Below are positions 21,688 through 32,695 of a DNA stretch of 64,000 nucleotides, one piece after another. Numbering within the stretch: position 1 is the stretch's first letter; every line of letters starts with the position of its first letter. Both the position numbers and the translations under genes were made by a program. The stretch spans positions 4,898,001 through 4,962,000 of the forward strand of contig NC_071332.1 in assembly GCF_010183535.1 (NCBI RefSeq), given 5' to 3'. Origin of the DNA: Caenorhabditis remanei. Taxonomy: Eukaryota; Nematoda; Chromadorea; Rhabditida; Rhabditidae. The notes under the pieces are model-generated. The model ran no database searches and was not told the DNA's origin. It saw only the letters and a list, made by a program, of their open reading frames with translations.

Positions 21688-21831
21688 ATGTTTTCTCGAG
21701 AATCACCCACTCCTGACGCCTCGCCCGTGTCCCGCCGGGCACGCAAAACACGTCAACTTGCCAAAGACCGGTCCTTGCGTCGGCCGGTCGAGGGAGGGGA
21801 CACGGCTCCCTCCATCATCTGGTTAGTTTTG
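21688..21831 (+). other. GC-rich possible 5' exon or upstream ORF of rap-2
   Basis: An ORF of 48 codons begins ATG at 21688 and reads RRARKTRQLAKDRSLRRPVE before a good donor (CATCTG/GTTAGT at 21831). The block is much more GC-rich than its surroundings. Joined to the acceptor at 22544 just before the rap-2 ATG it would be out of frame with RAP-2, so it would be 5' UTR with an upstream ORF, or an unrelated exon. Confidence 0.35.
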
Positions 21832-22553
21832 TTGCGCGCTCTCTATCGCGCAGCACAATACTTCGTGGTGGGGGCCGGAATTTCTCCAATCGGTGTGGTT
21901 GCTGGTGCTCGTCTCGAGACTGTTTGTTTCTCTTCTCTCTATCAGTTGACTCGAAAGTTCTGTGTTATATTCTCCCCCTTTCATCCTCCTTTTTCGTTTC
22001 TTTCTTCTTTCTCTTTCTCCTCATTTTCGCAAAAAATTATCGCTCCGTGAAGAAGCCTTATAGCTCACTTAGTTTCTTTCCACCCCATTGTTTTGGTAGT
22101 GATTGTGTTGCGGCGCAGCTTCTTAAGATGGTGGCTACTGGCCGGCGGCCACACGCACACAATTTGGGCAGAGGACAGCCGGGGGCAGACTCCCGAATCG
22201 ATAATTTTCTCAAGGGCATCACGGACACCCCGGCCGGCCACCACCCTCGTCACCACCAACACTTTTTTTTTCTTTTCTTTGCCTCCTTCTTCTTTGTTCA
22301 ATAAAAAACTTTTTTCGAAATTTATAATTCTTTTTTGCACGCAATTATAAACGAAGTAGTTTGAAACGAAGAAAGGGAAACACGACGACAACAGCAGTGA
22401 AGAAACAACTTTCCATTCCATTCATGCCATTCGCATCACACACACACACACTTCCGTTTCATTCTTCTCGTTTTCCGGTTATAACCATTATACTCTTCTC
22501 GCTTTCATTCATGAGAACGTTCTGAATTTTTTTTCGAATTTCAGCCAAGCTCA

Positions 22554-23702
22554 ATGCGGGAGTTCAAGGTGGTTGTATTGGGAAGTGGAGGTGTCGGAAA
22601 GTCGGCGTTGACTGTTCAATTCGTCAGTAGCACATTCATCGAGAAGTATGATCCGACGATTGAGGATTTCTATCGAAAAGAGATTGAGGTGAGCTAGCTT
22701 GAATTTTAATTTAACAATGAAAAAATTATCCCATGATTTTCAATTTCTAATTTCCAGGTCGACGGGCAACCATCAGTGCTAGAAATCCTGGATACAGCTG
22801 GAACGGAGCAATTCTCATCGATGCGTGATCTTTATATCAAAAATGGACAAGGATTCGTTGTGGTTTACTCGATAACAAGTCAGCAGACGTTTCACGATAT
22901 TCGAAACATGAAAGAACAGATTGTCAGGGTAAAAGTGAGTGACACTTTTTTAAAAACAGATTTTGCATAAAATTTGAATTTACAGGGCTCTGAAAACGTG
23001 CCGATACTGTTGGTGGGTAACAAGTGTGACTTATCACATCAGCGACAAGTGAGAAGTGAAGAGGGACTGGCTTTGGGTGAGTTTTGGTTTTCAAAGAGGC
23101 TCCCGACTGAGAAATATCTAAAAATCCATATTTTTTCGAATAAAAATGTTGCGAAATACGATTTTCTGCCTGAAACTCAACTTTCAAGCGCTTTCCATTT
23201 AAAAATACCTAGGAATGCTCATGTTTTCTCGACGTCGACGTGCAAAAACCGTATTACGCGATGACAATTTGTGCCACGTGGCAGTTTTCTCTCGGAAAGT
23301 TGGTACCGCGCATTTTCGAAATCTCGATCTCAATGAAAAAATTTTCAAATGAAAAATCTGAAATAGAGAACCGAATCCACGTGGCGGAACCGTTGCCAAT
23401 CGTTGTGAGACCTATGCCACGTGACCGATGAAAAAATTTTATGAAAAATGGTACCGCTCTTGTTTGAGGTTTCGCCACAAAAAAAAAACGAAATTTTCCA
23501 TCCACGTGGCACTTTCCCTTCTTTCTCGAAAAAATCCAATAAAAATCCTACTTTTTCAGCTGAAAGTTGGTCATGTCCGTTCACCGAATGCTCCGCCAAG
23601 AACAACCAAAACGTCAACGTCACTTTCGCGGAAATAGTGCGAGAAATGAACTATGTGCAGAGCAGATCAAGACAAAGCAAAACATGTTGTTCGCTGATGT
23701 AA
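22554..23702 (+). CDS. rap-2: Rap2-type small GTPase
   Basis: Exons 22554-22688, 22758-22934, 22986-23076 and 23560-23702 join in frame to 181 residues, the usual Rap2 length. The P-loop is GSGGVGKS (10-17), the effector loop [13 protein letters not shown] (32-44), switch [10 protein letters not shown] (57-64), with the Rap-specific Thr at 61 where Ras has Gln, then NKCD (116-119) and ECSAK. The C-terminus CCSLM is a CAAX box, so the protein should be prenylated and membrane bound. Rap2 controls adhesion and cytoskeletal signalling and, in nematode neurons, synapse spacing. The ATG lies 10 bases after an acceptor (TTTCAG at 22543). Intron 3 (23077-23559) is larger and carries a CCACGTGG-containing repetitive stretch. 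Confidence 0.95.
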
Positions 23703-24078
23703 TTCCGTTGACTTTTTTCTCTCCCACCATCATAATTCTCTCCCTGTTCATGATCTTTAATTTAACCGTTCGTTTAAAAAACAACCGCTCGATTCGTTGG
23801 GATGCCTTTCCTTTCCGCGACTTTCCGCCCTTTTGCTCATTTCCGTTTATCCTTTAACATGTACAGCACACCACGGTCGTTTTTATTGTTTTACTTTTAA
23901 ATTCATAATTTCTTTTTTTCCAGTTTCTGGGACTTTTGTAGATTTGTTTACGGGCTTATACTTTTTCTCTTCCTTTTATGTTCTAAATATTTTGATGACA
24001 TCCTTCTTCCACTCGTGTGCTATGATGACATGATGAAATTGCTCTATTTTTGCTCAAAAAACTTGATTTTTTCCCAAT
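23703..24078. other. rap-2 3' flank
   Basis: T-rich 3' UTR and intergenic DNA between convergent rap-2 and the Ly6-like gene. TTTATT at about 24079-24084 reads AATAAA on the minus strand and may end the Ly6-like transcript. Confidence 0.4.
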
Positions 24079-24141
24079 TTTTATTCGAAAGACCCCAAAA
24101 ATTCAATCAATCAACTAGTTAGTACAAAATTCAGATTATTA

Positions 24142-24612
24142 TCAATGGAGCAAGAAGTATGAGATCGCTGGGATGAGAACGGAGAGCATTGCGGCGAAAG
24201 TGGTCGGACTGGAATTACAGTAGTCCCCATTGCAAGTGTAGCATTGTCCGGTGCCACCTTGAGCTTGGCATTGAGTCATGAGTTGGGTGCAGGCGACGAG
24301 TGCGTTTCCAGGGTCATTGCAACCTTTCGTGGTTTGCTTGACTGGAATAAAAGAGGATATTTTCAGATTTTAGCCCATTATAGCTCCAACTCACACTTCT
24401 TTGGATTGTTGACTTTACAGTCGAACTTCATGCAAGTGTAGATGTTTCCCGGGCAGACCTGTGTGAAGACACTTGGAATGCTGTTCTGCACGAAGCAGGT
24501 CGTGGATTCTGAAGCGGAACAGATACTAATCTATGTATCGCTCTACTTATTCTGACTTACCAGTGGCTGAAATCCACAGAGCGAGAATCGAGATCACAAA
24601 AAGAAGTTGCAT
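24142..24612 (-). CDS. Small GPI-anchored Ly6-like cysteine-rich protein
   Basis: Exons 24612-24561, 24508-24395 and 24341-24142 join in frame to 121 residues. The N-terminus MQLLFVISILALWISATG is a signal peptide. The mature part is Cys-rich with several regularly placed cysteines (TTCFVQNS, QVCPGNIYTCMKFDC, GCNDPG, ACTQLMTQC) and ends in CYTCNGDYCNSS, a CxxC...CN motif typical of Ly6/uPAR-like three-finger domains. A hydrophobic tail (FAAMLSVLIPAISYFLLH) after NSSPTT looks like a GPI-anchor signal. Function unknown; nematode relatives are mostly surface proteins on neurons or epithelia. The exon 2 acceptor CTTCAG at 24509-24511 was chosen because it keeps the cysteine frame. Confidence 0.8.
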
Positions 24613-25493
24613 TTTAGTATGAATACGAAAAGAAGGGACGAAAAGAAGAAGCCGTCTGTTCAGTGGATGAAAAAAGGAGAAGAGTGAAGACTCGGCGGGG
24701 ACCTCAGGACCCCCGAATGTTTCCGAATGGTATCCAATGGTTTCGAGACGTGCGCTCTCAAGTTTCTAGGAGACAATGCCCAAGCACCTAGGGGTTTTTA
24801 CGACGACGGCCCGTATTTTTTGTGTGCTTTGTGACTATTCTCGATATGTATATGCATGTATTACGAAAGGGGTGCGTCGTCCTGGGCATTCGGTTTGAAT
24901 ATTCGGGAATTGGAAAGAAGATGAAAAACATAAAAAGAAAAACGAGAAAATAGAAGAAAAAACAGAAATCACAAAAAAATGGTGACACAAAAAGGTTTAT
25001 TGAGCATTCTGTGAGCCACTGAAACAGATGTAGAGCACAAATTACAGACATGGATCTGTGATTTATGGTTTGGAGCTGAAATGAATTGAACAAACCACTC
25101 TTTCAAAAAGTACACTGAAAATCTGAATTAAATAACAACATTTTAATAAATTTACATTCCAGGAGACGCCCTTCGATACAAAGCTTTTTTTAACCAATTC
25201 TCATATCAAAATTCCCATTTTTCATCAATTTACAGCACATTCTTCAGAAGTCTTTGTGTTTTTAAACTTCTGAAATTTTTTCGTGGCGTACGCAATATTG
25301 CGTCTCGGTGTTTGCGTAGCCTCGGCGCGCGCGAAATTGTGGTGTTTGAACCGAGAGAGTGCGCGAATTTAGGCTGTTTCAAATATGGAGTTTTCACACT
25401 TTCGCGTTCTTTCAATATTTTTTTCCAAATTTTTCGCGAATTTCCGTTAAAAGATGACTGAAAATCAACAAATTCACCCACTTTTATAGGAAA
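24613..25493. promoter_or_regulatory. Upstream region shared by the Ly6-like gene and mcm-3
   Basis: About 880 bases between two divergent genes. At 25327-25336 the sequence GCGCGCGAAA reads TTTCGCGCGC on the other strand, matching the E2F-type consensus TTTSSCGC, 158-167 bases before the mcm-3 ATG; a second TTTCGCGAA-like site lies at about 25430. MCM genes are classical E2F targets, so this is a plausible regulatory site. The rest is AT-rich without recognisable features. Confidence 0.45.
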
Positions 25494-28132
25494 ATGGACG
25501 GACACAACGATGGGATGTTCATCGACCGAGCGGAGGATGCTCGCAAACAGGAAATCACCGAACAATACCTCAACTTTCTGGATAATCAATCCGATACTCA
25601 CCATTATCGACAGAAGATTGTAAAAATGATGAACGACGGGGAGAGTCGTTTGGTGATGAATCTCGATGAGATTCGCGAGTCGATGCCAGAAAGAGCTGAA
25701 GGGTAAATTGGATTTACCCTCTCTAATTATTATTATTTTCCAATTTCAGACTTCTCACTCAAAGTGTTCTCGAGATGAATTGCCTTCAAGCCGCTCTCGA
25801 AATGGCTATCAATCGTAGTGACGTTCAAGCTATCGTCAAAACGTAAGTGTACCGGCCATCTCGTCTCTAAAACAGAAAACTGATTCCAGAGGATTCCACG
25901 TTGGATTCGAAGGAACATTCGGCGAGCGCCACGTCAATCCCCGCACCCTGAAGTCTACATACCTTGGAAACCTCGTGTGTTGCGAGGGAATCGTCACAAA
26001 ATGCTCATCTGTCCGACAAAAACTTCTCACCTCTGTTCATTACTGTCCAGCTACCAATAAGGTTCTCGAGAAGAAATTCGCTGACTTCACAATGCTCGAC
26101 ACAATCGTCACTAACAATGCCTATCCAACAGAAGACGAGAACAAGAATCCTTTGGAGACCGAGTTCGGACACTCTGTTTACAAGGATCATCAGACATTCA
26201 CTATTCAGGAACTTCCAGAATCAGCGCCTGCTGGTCAGCTGCCACGCGCAGTTGATTGTGTCGCTGATCTCGATTTGGCGGATCGTGTGAAGCCTGGAGA
26301 TCGTGTCCGTATCATCGGAGTGTTCCGTGTTTTGCCGAATAAGCAGAATGGTGTCTCTTCCGGATCTTTCCGTTCTATCATCATTCTCAACCACATTCAA
26401 ATGCTTTCAAAGGAAATTGTTCCCCATTTCGAACCACAAGAAGTCAAGGATATTCGTAAAATATCAAAGTCTCGTGAACCATTCGAGCTTCTCGCTCGAT
26501 CCCTTGCTCCATCGATTTGCGGCCACGAGGAGACGAAGAAAGCTTTGTTGTGCTTACTTCTCGGTGGAATGGAAAAGATTCTCAACAACGGATCTCGTCT
26601 AAGAGGAGACATCAACGTTCTTCTCATCGGTGACCCATCAGTAGCCAAATCGCAACTCCTACGTTATGTTCTTCGTATGGCGCCGAGAGCTATCACCACT
26701 ACAGGACGTGGATCATCTGGAGTCGGTCTCACTGCCGCTGTCACAACGGATCCAGATTCTGGAGAGCGTCGTCTTGAAGCCGGAGCCATGGTTCTCGCGG
26801 ATCGAGGAGTTGTCTGTATCGACGAGTTCGATAAGATGTCGGATATCGATAGAACTGCAATCCACGAAGTCATGGAACAAGGACGTGTCACTATCTCAAA
26901 GGCTGGAATTCATGCGAAACTCAACGCTCGTTGCTCAGTATTAGCCGCTGCTAACCCGGTCTACGGACGGTATAATCCATTCAAATCGCCTATGGAGAAT
27001 ATTGGAATGCAAGATTCTCTGTTGTCTCGTTTCGACCTTATCTTTGTGCTTCTTGATGAACACGATGCTGACCAGGACGCGGTTGTTGCAGGACACGTTC
27101 TCAAGCTTCATACCTTCAGAGCACAAGGAGAAGCTGATGGAACTGTTATGCCGATGGGTGGAGGTGTCGAGACGATCAGTACTATCAATATGGAGACAAA
27201 GAAGGCCAGTAGCTCGATTTATGAAGAGAACACTCAATGGACAGGTGATCAAAAGTAAGTTTCAGAGATATCATGACAATAATTTATACCATTTCCCAAT
27301 TTTCAGCTCGAAAATCCTAACAATGGACTTCATGAGAAAGTACATCCATCTCGCGAAAGGTGTCAAACCAACACTCACCGACGAGGCCACTGCATTCATT
27401 TCGGAAGTGTACGCCGACATTCGCTCCTATGACATCGCGAAGACCGATCAGGAGAGAACTATGCCTGTCACCGCTCGTCAGTTAGAAACTTTGATTCGTT
27501 TGTCAACGGCTATCGCCAAAGTTCGATTCTCAAAGACAGTTAGTAAAGAGGACGCGAAGAAGGCTTACGATCTTCTCCACTTCGCTTGCTTCAAGGAGAA
27601 ACCAAAGGCTCGTCAAGAGTACGAGAAGAATAAGCGAGGACCACGACACCATGATATTGATGATGAGGAGAACGAGCCATCTGACGAGGAGCCGGAAGAC
27701 ATGACAGACGAGCCGGGATCTAGCTCGGTGCCAACCGCCGCCACTCCAAGACGTGGTGTTAGAAGACGTGCTGCTGATGATGATAGTCAGTCATCAATGA
27801 ATGATACCACTGTCACTGAGAGCCAACCGACAGCGAAGAGAGCTCGTACCGGACCAGCCGCAATTGGTGTTGATCGCTATAAGGATTTGAGAAAATACGT
27901 GCGAAAGGCGTTCGACGATATTGGACAGACTGATGATATGGTTGATCTTCAAGTTATTACTGACAGTGAGTTGCCTTTATTTGAGATTCAAGTTTGAAAA
28001 TGGTATTTTCCAGGCATTCAAGCACAAGCTGGTAACAACAAGTTTACTGAGGACGAACTGCAGGCAGGATACGAACAACTCGAGAATGACAACGCCGCAA
28101 TGATTGCTGATGACAAGATCACTCTCATCTAA
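25494..28132 (+). CDS. mcm-3: MCM3 subunit of the replicative helicase
   Basis: Exons 25494-25702, 25750-25842, 25890-27254, 27307-27965 and 28014-28132 join in frame to 814 residues, close to the usual MCM3 length. The MCM AAA+ core has Walker [10 protein letters not shown] (about 348-356), the Walker B region [10 protein letters not shown] (DEFDKM about 412-417) and the arginine finger SRFD (about 480-483). MCM3-specific stretches include [17 protein letters not shown] and [14 protein letters not shown]. The C-terminal part has an acidic linker ([17 protein letters not shown]) and a predicted nuclear signal (AKRARTG) as in other MCM3 proteins. MCM3 is part of the MCM2-7 ring that unwinds DNA at replication forks. 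Codon use is strongly biased, fitting high expression. Introns are 47-52 bases. Confidence 0.97.
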
Positions 28133-28304
28133 CTCATTTCTTTCTAATTCCCCGATGTTTTTGTGTTGATCTCTTTTCAATTTTATTTTAGCTTCAATCA
28201 ATTTCACTTATTTGTTTCTATTTTTCCACTGATTGCACTCACTTCTTTTTACCCAATCATCATATTGACTTGCTATTGTACTATATCCTCTCTTTTTTAT
28301 AACA

Positions 28305-28310
28305 TTTATT
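28305..28310 (-). terminator. Polyadenylation signal
   Basis: TTTATT on the plus strand reads AATAAA on the minus strand, 41 bases after the stop of the small gene at 28351. Confidence 0.5.
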
Positions 28311-28350
28311 CAATTTGCGCCACTCCCCGCGATAAACAAAGTGCACTTGA

Positions 28351-28756
28351 TCATTGCTTCTTTGTGAAAACTGTCTGCACGCCTGTCGACACGCGATGCC
28401 GTCTTCCCCGTTTGATAGCCTTCTCATGACGATACTCGATGCCGCGACATCCCAACTGATGCTCTCCAATGATGGGCGGTCCGGTGTTCGCCTGAACTGC
28501 TTTGCATCGTTCAGTATCTGGGAACGCGAATGGTTTCAACTCGAGACGCACGTGGATTTCCTGAGGTAACAAAAAATGGGTTAATTTAGCTGAGAATTAG
28601 TCAAATTACCCCATTTTTCTTAAACAAGAACATGTCCACTTCTCCAATGGTCTTAATATTGATTCCTTTCAGCGCTTCGATGATTTTCTGCTTGATTTTA
28701 GCGATTTCATTCCAGTTTACACGAAATTCGATTTGTGGAACAACAACAGAAGTCAT
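28351..28756 (-). CDS. Small conserved-looking protein of unknown function
   Basis: Exons 28756-28610 and 28560-28351 (intron 49 bases, acceptor TTACCTCAG) join in frame to 118 residues. The start reads MTSVVVPQIEFRVNW and the middle VDMFLFKKNGEIHVRLELKP; the C-terminus is basic (HEKAIKRGRRHRVSTG). It has two Cys and no membrane segment or signal peptide. I do not recognise the family. A polyadenylation signal follows at 28305. The start lies 115 bases after the stop of the lactamase-fold gene on the same strand, the spacing typical of nematode operons, so it is likely a downstream operon member. Confidence 0.7.
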
Positions 28757-28870
28757 TTTTGAAATGTGGAGAAAATGGAAATATTTATTTTTTTCGAAAC
28801 TAGCGTGGAATTTATCAACCCGTGGATGGAAATCGAATAGAAGAATTTAGAAAACCAATAAATATAAAAA

Positions 28871-31173
28871 TTAACAATTCGCATTGCTCCGATGCAGCTG
28901 AGTGACTCGAAACGGTGACGAACTCGCCGGAACAATCCAATCGACTTCACAAATGATTCGATTCCTCGATTCGATAAATTTATCGATATCGTATATCGAA
29001 TTCGTGTCAAATACATTCAGATCATTGCCATTCGGAAAGAGTGCACCGGCTATCGCTATCGTTCCCATCAAATCCACGTTTCGCACGATTACAGTTATCG
29101 AATTCGGTGTTGGTCCTGGAGTTGACTGAATCAAAGAGTTGGGCGAGCAGAGTTCAAGGATTGAGTGCTGGAAATTAGAGAAAATTTGGTTTAAAAAAAG
29201 GAAAAAAAAAAGAAAAATGGTGGAGGACTCGAACCAACAATGCTTGCGTGAGAGACAAAAATGCAAACAGTTGCGCCACGTGGTCGTCGGTGAATTTAAC
29301 TCTTTAGGGTTGTGATAAGCTTGGGATACAAGAGAAGAAGCTTACCTTCTCAAAGCGCTTCATAAACACAATATTGTCCTTGAACATAGTCGCATCGGCC
29401 ATTATAAACTGAGAAAAAGGGAATAAATTCAAATTTCCAGAAAACTGAGGTTGGGAAGATGTGACCACTACAAACTTGATCTTCTTCGCAGGTGCTCCGT
29501 AAGAAGCGAGATTCTTCGAGATCTGTTTCTTCTGAGCTGGAAGCCCGGTGTCCACTACGAAAACACATGCGCCATCCCTCACGAGCACTGAGTTAGTGCT
29601 CAATTTCAGAGAGTTTGAGTAGTTACCACGGCTTAGCGACGGGATGGTGAGCATTTGGAGCACCACGTTGGATTTCAAAGATTGTCGCTTCCTTGTGGTG
29701 GTGTGGGAGGTTGTAGAGGGTTTCGGAGTGGTTAGGACAACTTGATTTTTGAAAGTTGGATCACTTTCTAGTTGTTCTGAAAGAAATTTGAATTACCGCT
29801 TAGCCAGTTTCCTCTTGACTAACCTTTCGAACCCCTCACAAAAACACTATAATCGTAATGGGACTGTCTTGGATAGAAGCTCCATTTATCCGGAAACTGA
29901 AGTTTATTCTGACTTCCCACTAGGTCAACTAGTAGTTCTGGAGTTCCACAACACACATAGTCTTGACCGTCTGGCTGGCAGAAACTCATTTGTCCGCCGG
30001 TTTGGAGGATACATGGGTCTGGGTGGCCCTGGAAATGGAGAGAAGTATTTGAAAGTAGTTTAGAAGTAAAGATCAAGCCTAGAGCTGCATTTTTGTAGTT
30101 CACAACTTTTTGATAGGAATTCAATTCGTTGAGATATGTATCTTCAAACAATAATGGCATGAGCGTGTCACTGAAACCGCTGTATCTTGAAAATCATGAG
30201 ATATATCCAAAAGGTGTCATTTAGAAAAATAAAGATGACGACCTGATCTACAAAACCAATATAAATTTGAAAACCTTAGAAGACAACTCAAGACAGTGCG
30301 ACAAAATTTCAAAACATGAGTACGTATTCAAATTAGATTTCAGAGAAAATGCTGGTTTTCACGTGATTGTAACTACTTCAATAATTAATCCAGTTGCTTC
30401 AAATGTACATTGGTTATTCAGATCAAGTCTAGATCTTCATTTTCATAGTTGACAACTTTCTTATAGCTCTTCCCAACTTTGATATATCGTTCTCCAAAGA
30501 CAAGAGCTCATGGGAAAGCGCACAATCTACCTAGCGTGCTAAGAACCGTCATATCTTTTTAGCTAGCAGAGCTATCAGAAAGTTGTCAACTAAAAAAATG
30601 AAGCCCTTAGTTTGATCTACCGATAAAATTTAAAAACTTAAAAGAATTGGATGATTTAGATCATTGGAAGGATCTTTCAAAGTGAGGTTATTTTGAACTG
30701 GTTTAAAAAATTTAAATGAAGTTTGCGAAGCTGCCACAACTTTTCATAAAAGTATATCTTTTCAAATGTGCATTGGTGATGTAGATCAAGTCTAGATCTT
30801 TATTTTTGTAGTTGACCACTTTTAGATAGCTATTCACGCTTTTGAGATAGCGAAGTTCAAAGACAGAGCTCCAGGAGTGGGATCATCTACAAAGTTAGCT
30901 TCCCTAGAAAAGTTAACAAAATGTGTTCAACTACAAAATATAAGATCTAGACATGATCTACACACGGAACATGAATTCAGACCAATTCCGTTATTCGTTA
31001 CTGAGTTACAAGCTCTCAAAGTCAATCATAAAACTCACCGGTAACGTTGGCACACATCTCATCAACTGTAGAGTGTCTTTATGTCGTAACTGTGTTAATC
31101 CTTTGTCGCAACTCTCGACAAAGGATGCAAGTGTTAGTAATAAGGATAATAATGAGTATAGTAGGTTTCGCAT
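28871..31173 (-). CDS. Secreted metallo-beta-lactamase-fold protein lacking metal ligands
   Basis: Exons 31173-31039, 30028-29824, 29776-29346 and 29167-28871 join in frame to 355 residues. The ATG follows directly after an acceptor (TTTTTTCAG). Residues 1-20 are a signal peptide ([18 protein letters not shown]). A Cys-containing segment (46-113) leads to a domain resembling MBLAC1/SWIP-10 lactamase-fold proteins: [17 protein letters not shown] (beta strand and DTG) and SGNLNLFP. The metal-binding THxHxDH motif is replaced by TSSQPQFSG (219-227); later TPGH is TPGP, GDLF is GALF and the final Pro-Gly-His is PASSS. The fold seems kept while every ligand is gone, so it is probably not an enzyme. 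Likely in an operon with the gene at 28351. Confidence 0.75.
29218..29290 (-). other. tRNA-like sequence with pol III boxes in an intron
   Basis: On the minus strand TGGCGCAACTG fits the A-box consensus and, about 45 bases on, GGTTCGAGTCC fits the B-box; CCACCA and then a run of T (TTTTTCTTTTTTTTTTCC) follow. The D and T stems pair only partly and the acceptor stem does not close, so this is a decayed tRNA or tRNA-derived element rather than a working tRNA gene. It lies in the intron between exons 3 and 4 of the lactamase-fold gene. Confidence 0.45.
30079..30965. repeat. Cluster of family B foldbacks (TTGTAGTTGACAACTTTTTGATAG)
   Basis: Several inverted copies of a motif with TTTTTGTAGTTGACAACTTT, GATAGCT(C/A)TTC and GAGATAT occupy the first intron of the lactamase-fold gene. 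The same family recurs at 52250-52680, 57350-57840, 58690-58900 and 59900-61060. Confidence 0.7.
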
Positions 31174-32149
31174 CTGAAAAAAGGAAATAGCTTGAAAGAT
31201 AAGTTCCTGAAGAAGTTGAAGACTGTAAAAATGTGACGACAGGAAGTGGGATAAGTGACAGAAAAAAGTGTGATAAGAAGAGAAATATTGTGAAGTGGCC
31301 TCTACCTTCAGGTAGAGAGGGGGGAGAGATGAGCGCGGAAAAAAAGAGCAACTCACTCCGGGAGGAGAGCCCCCTCCGCGGACACCACCGGAAGTGTTGA
31401 GGGATGACCAAACACACTTTGATTTCGATACATACAATCTCGCGAGAAATCTGGATAGAAGAAGAAACGAGTGGATTCATTCAGGAGGAGGAGACGGAAA
31501 TAATAGGTTGGGTATGGTCTAGGTTTGGAGGGTTGGGTATGGATGGGTTTTCGAAAGTTGCGTATTTTCAGATTGAAGTTTGTATTAAGGAACTGTTCCA
31601 TAGTTGATAACTAAAACAGATCGCAAAACGTTGTTAACTACAAAAACGGAGGTGTTCAACAACAGAAAAGTAATAAAACATCGAGAATGGAACACATGAA
31701 GATAAAAAATGGGAATAACTCCGAGAGAGACAACTTTTGACACTGCTGATTGAGTATGCAGCGGGGCTTCGATTCGCCTTTACTTCACACTCTTCTGTCT
31801 TCAACTAATTCTCTGCTTGGAACTTAAAACATGGGATACAGTCATTTTGGTGTGATCTAGTAACTTTCAAATATTCAAAAAGATCTGAAACATTGTGAAC
31901 TCAAGGGCCATGCTGGAGGTGATGGTACTCCACTTCGACGCCTCCGTCAAATTTCATGTCGACCTTTTTTAGTCAATAAAGATAAGCATTTACCAGTAAT
32001 GTCTAATTTAAATCAAAATATCAGAAAAATTGAACAACTTTTGATCAAGTTCCAAGACCAACAGGCTTTAAATGAACATTTAAAAAAATCGGTGTCTTTT
32101 CAGAATCAGTCTGAGTGGAAAGTGTACAAAAAAGTTAAACTAGATACTT
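31174..32149. other. Intergenic DNA upstream of the lactamase-fold gene
   Basis: The first 300 bases contain the likely promoter, including a GC-rich stretch (31350-31400). Beyond that I see AT-rich DNA with family B-like fragments and no convincing ORF. Confidence 0.4.
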
Positions 32150-32695
32150 AAAGGAGGACTGAAGTCATATTTTTTTATTTCAGATTATGATACTTCAGAA
32201 AATTCTGAGCAACTTTCATCATTGGAGCATGTGCTAAAAATCGCTCTAAATGCCCTAAATTCACGTTTTCCCGGCTCTAAAGGAGCCTAGGTGGAAGAGT
32301 TTTCCCACGCGAATTTTTGCCCTCGTGTAGTCCTCTCGGACAAAATTATTTCATTTTAATTTCTCGATGTTTCGTTTTCTTGCTTTTTTCAACAAATTTT
32401 CGTGTTTTTTTCAATTTATATCGTAAAAAAAGAAGAAAAACACGAAATTTTGTTGAAGAAAGCAAGAAAACGAAAAATCGAGAAATTAAAATAAATAATT
32501 TTGTCCGAGAGGACTACACGGGGGCACAAATTCGCGTGTGAAAACTCTTCCACCTAGGCTCCTTTTGAGCCGGGAAAACGTGAATTTAGGGCATTTAGAG
32601 CGATTTTTAGCACATGCTCCAATGATAAAAGTTGCTCAGAATTTTCTGAAGTATCATAATCTGAAATAAAAAAATATGACTTCAGTCCTCCTTTA
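32150..32695. repeat. Near-perfect 546-base palindrome
   Basis: Arms of about 265 bases (32150-32418 and 32430-32695) are nearly identical inverted copies, beginning AAAGGAGGACTGAAGTCATA and ending with its inverse; only about 10 bases separate them. The arms include GGAGCATGTGCTAAAAATCG and CCTAGGTGGAAGAGTTTT. There is no coding capacity. High arm identity suggests a young element. Confidence 0.9.

Noticed and set aside
21924..22421. ORFs of 118-126 codons on both strands
   Set aside because: Phe/Ser/Lys low-complexity frames in pyrimidine-rich rap-2 upstream DNA; no homology and no fitting splice phase.
29222..29290. Functional tRNA gene
   Set aside because: Internal boxes are present but acceptor and T stems do not pair, so only a relic is reported.
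31006..31480. Longer ORFs extending upstream of the lactamase-fold start
   Set aside because: The ATG at 31173 follows an acceptor directly and begins a clean signal peptide; upstream frames are Phe/Ser-rich noise.
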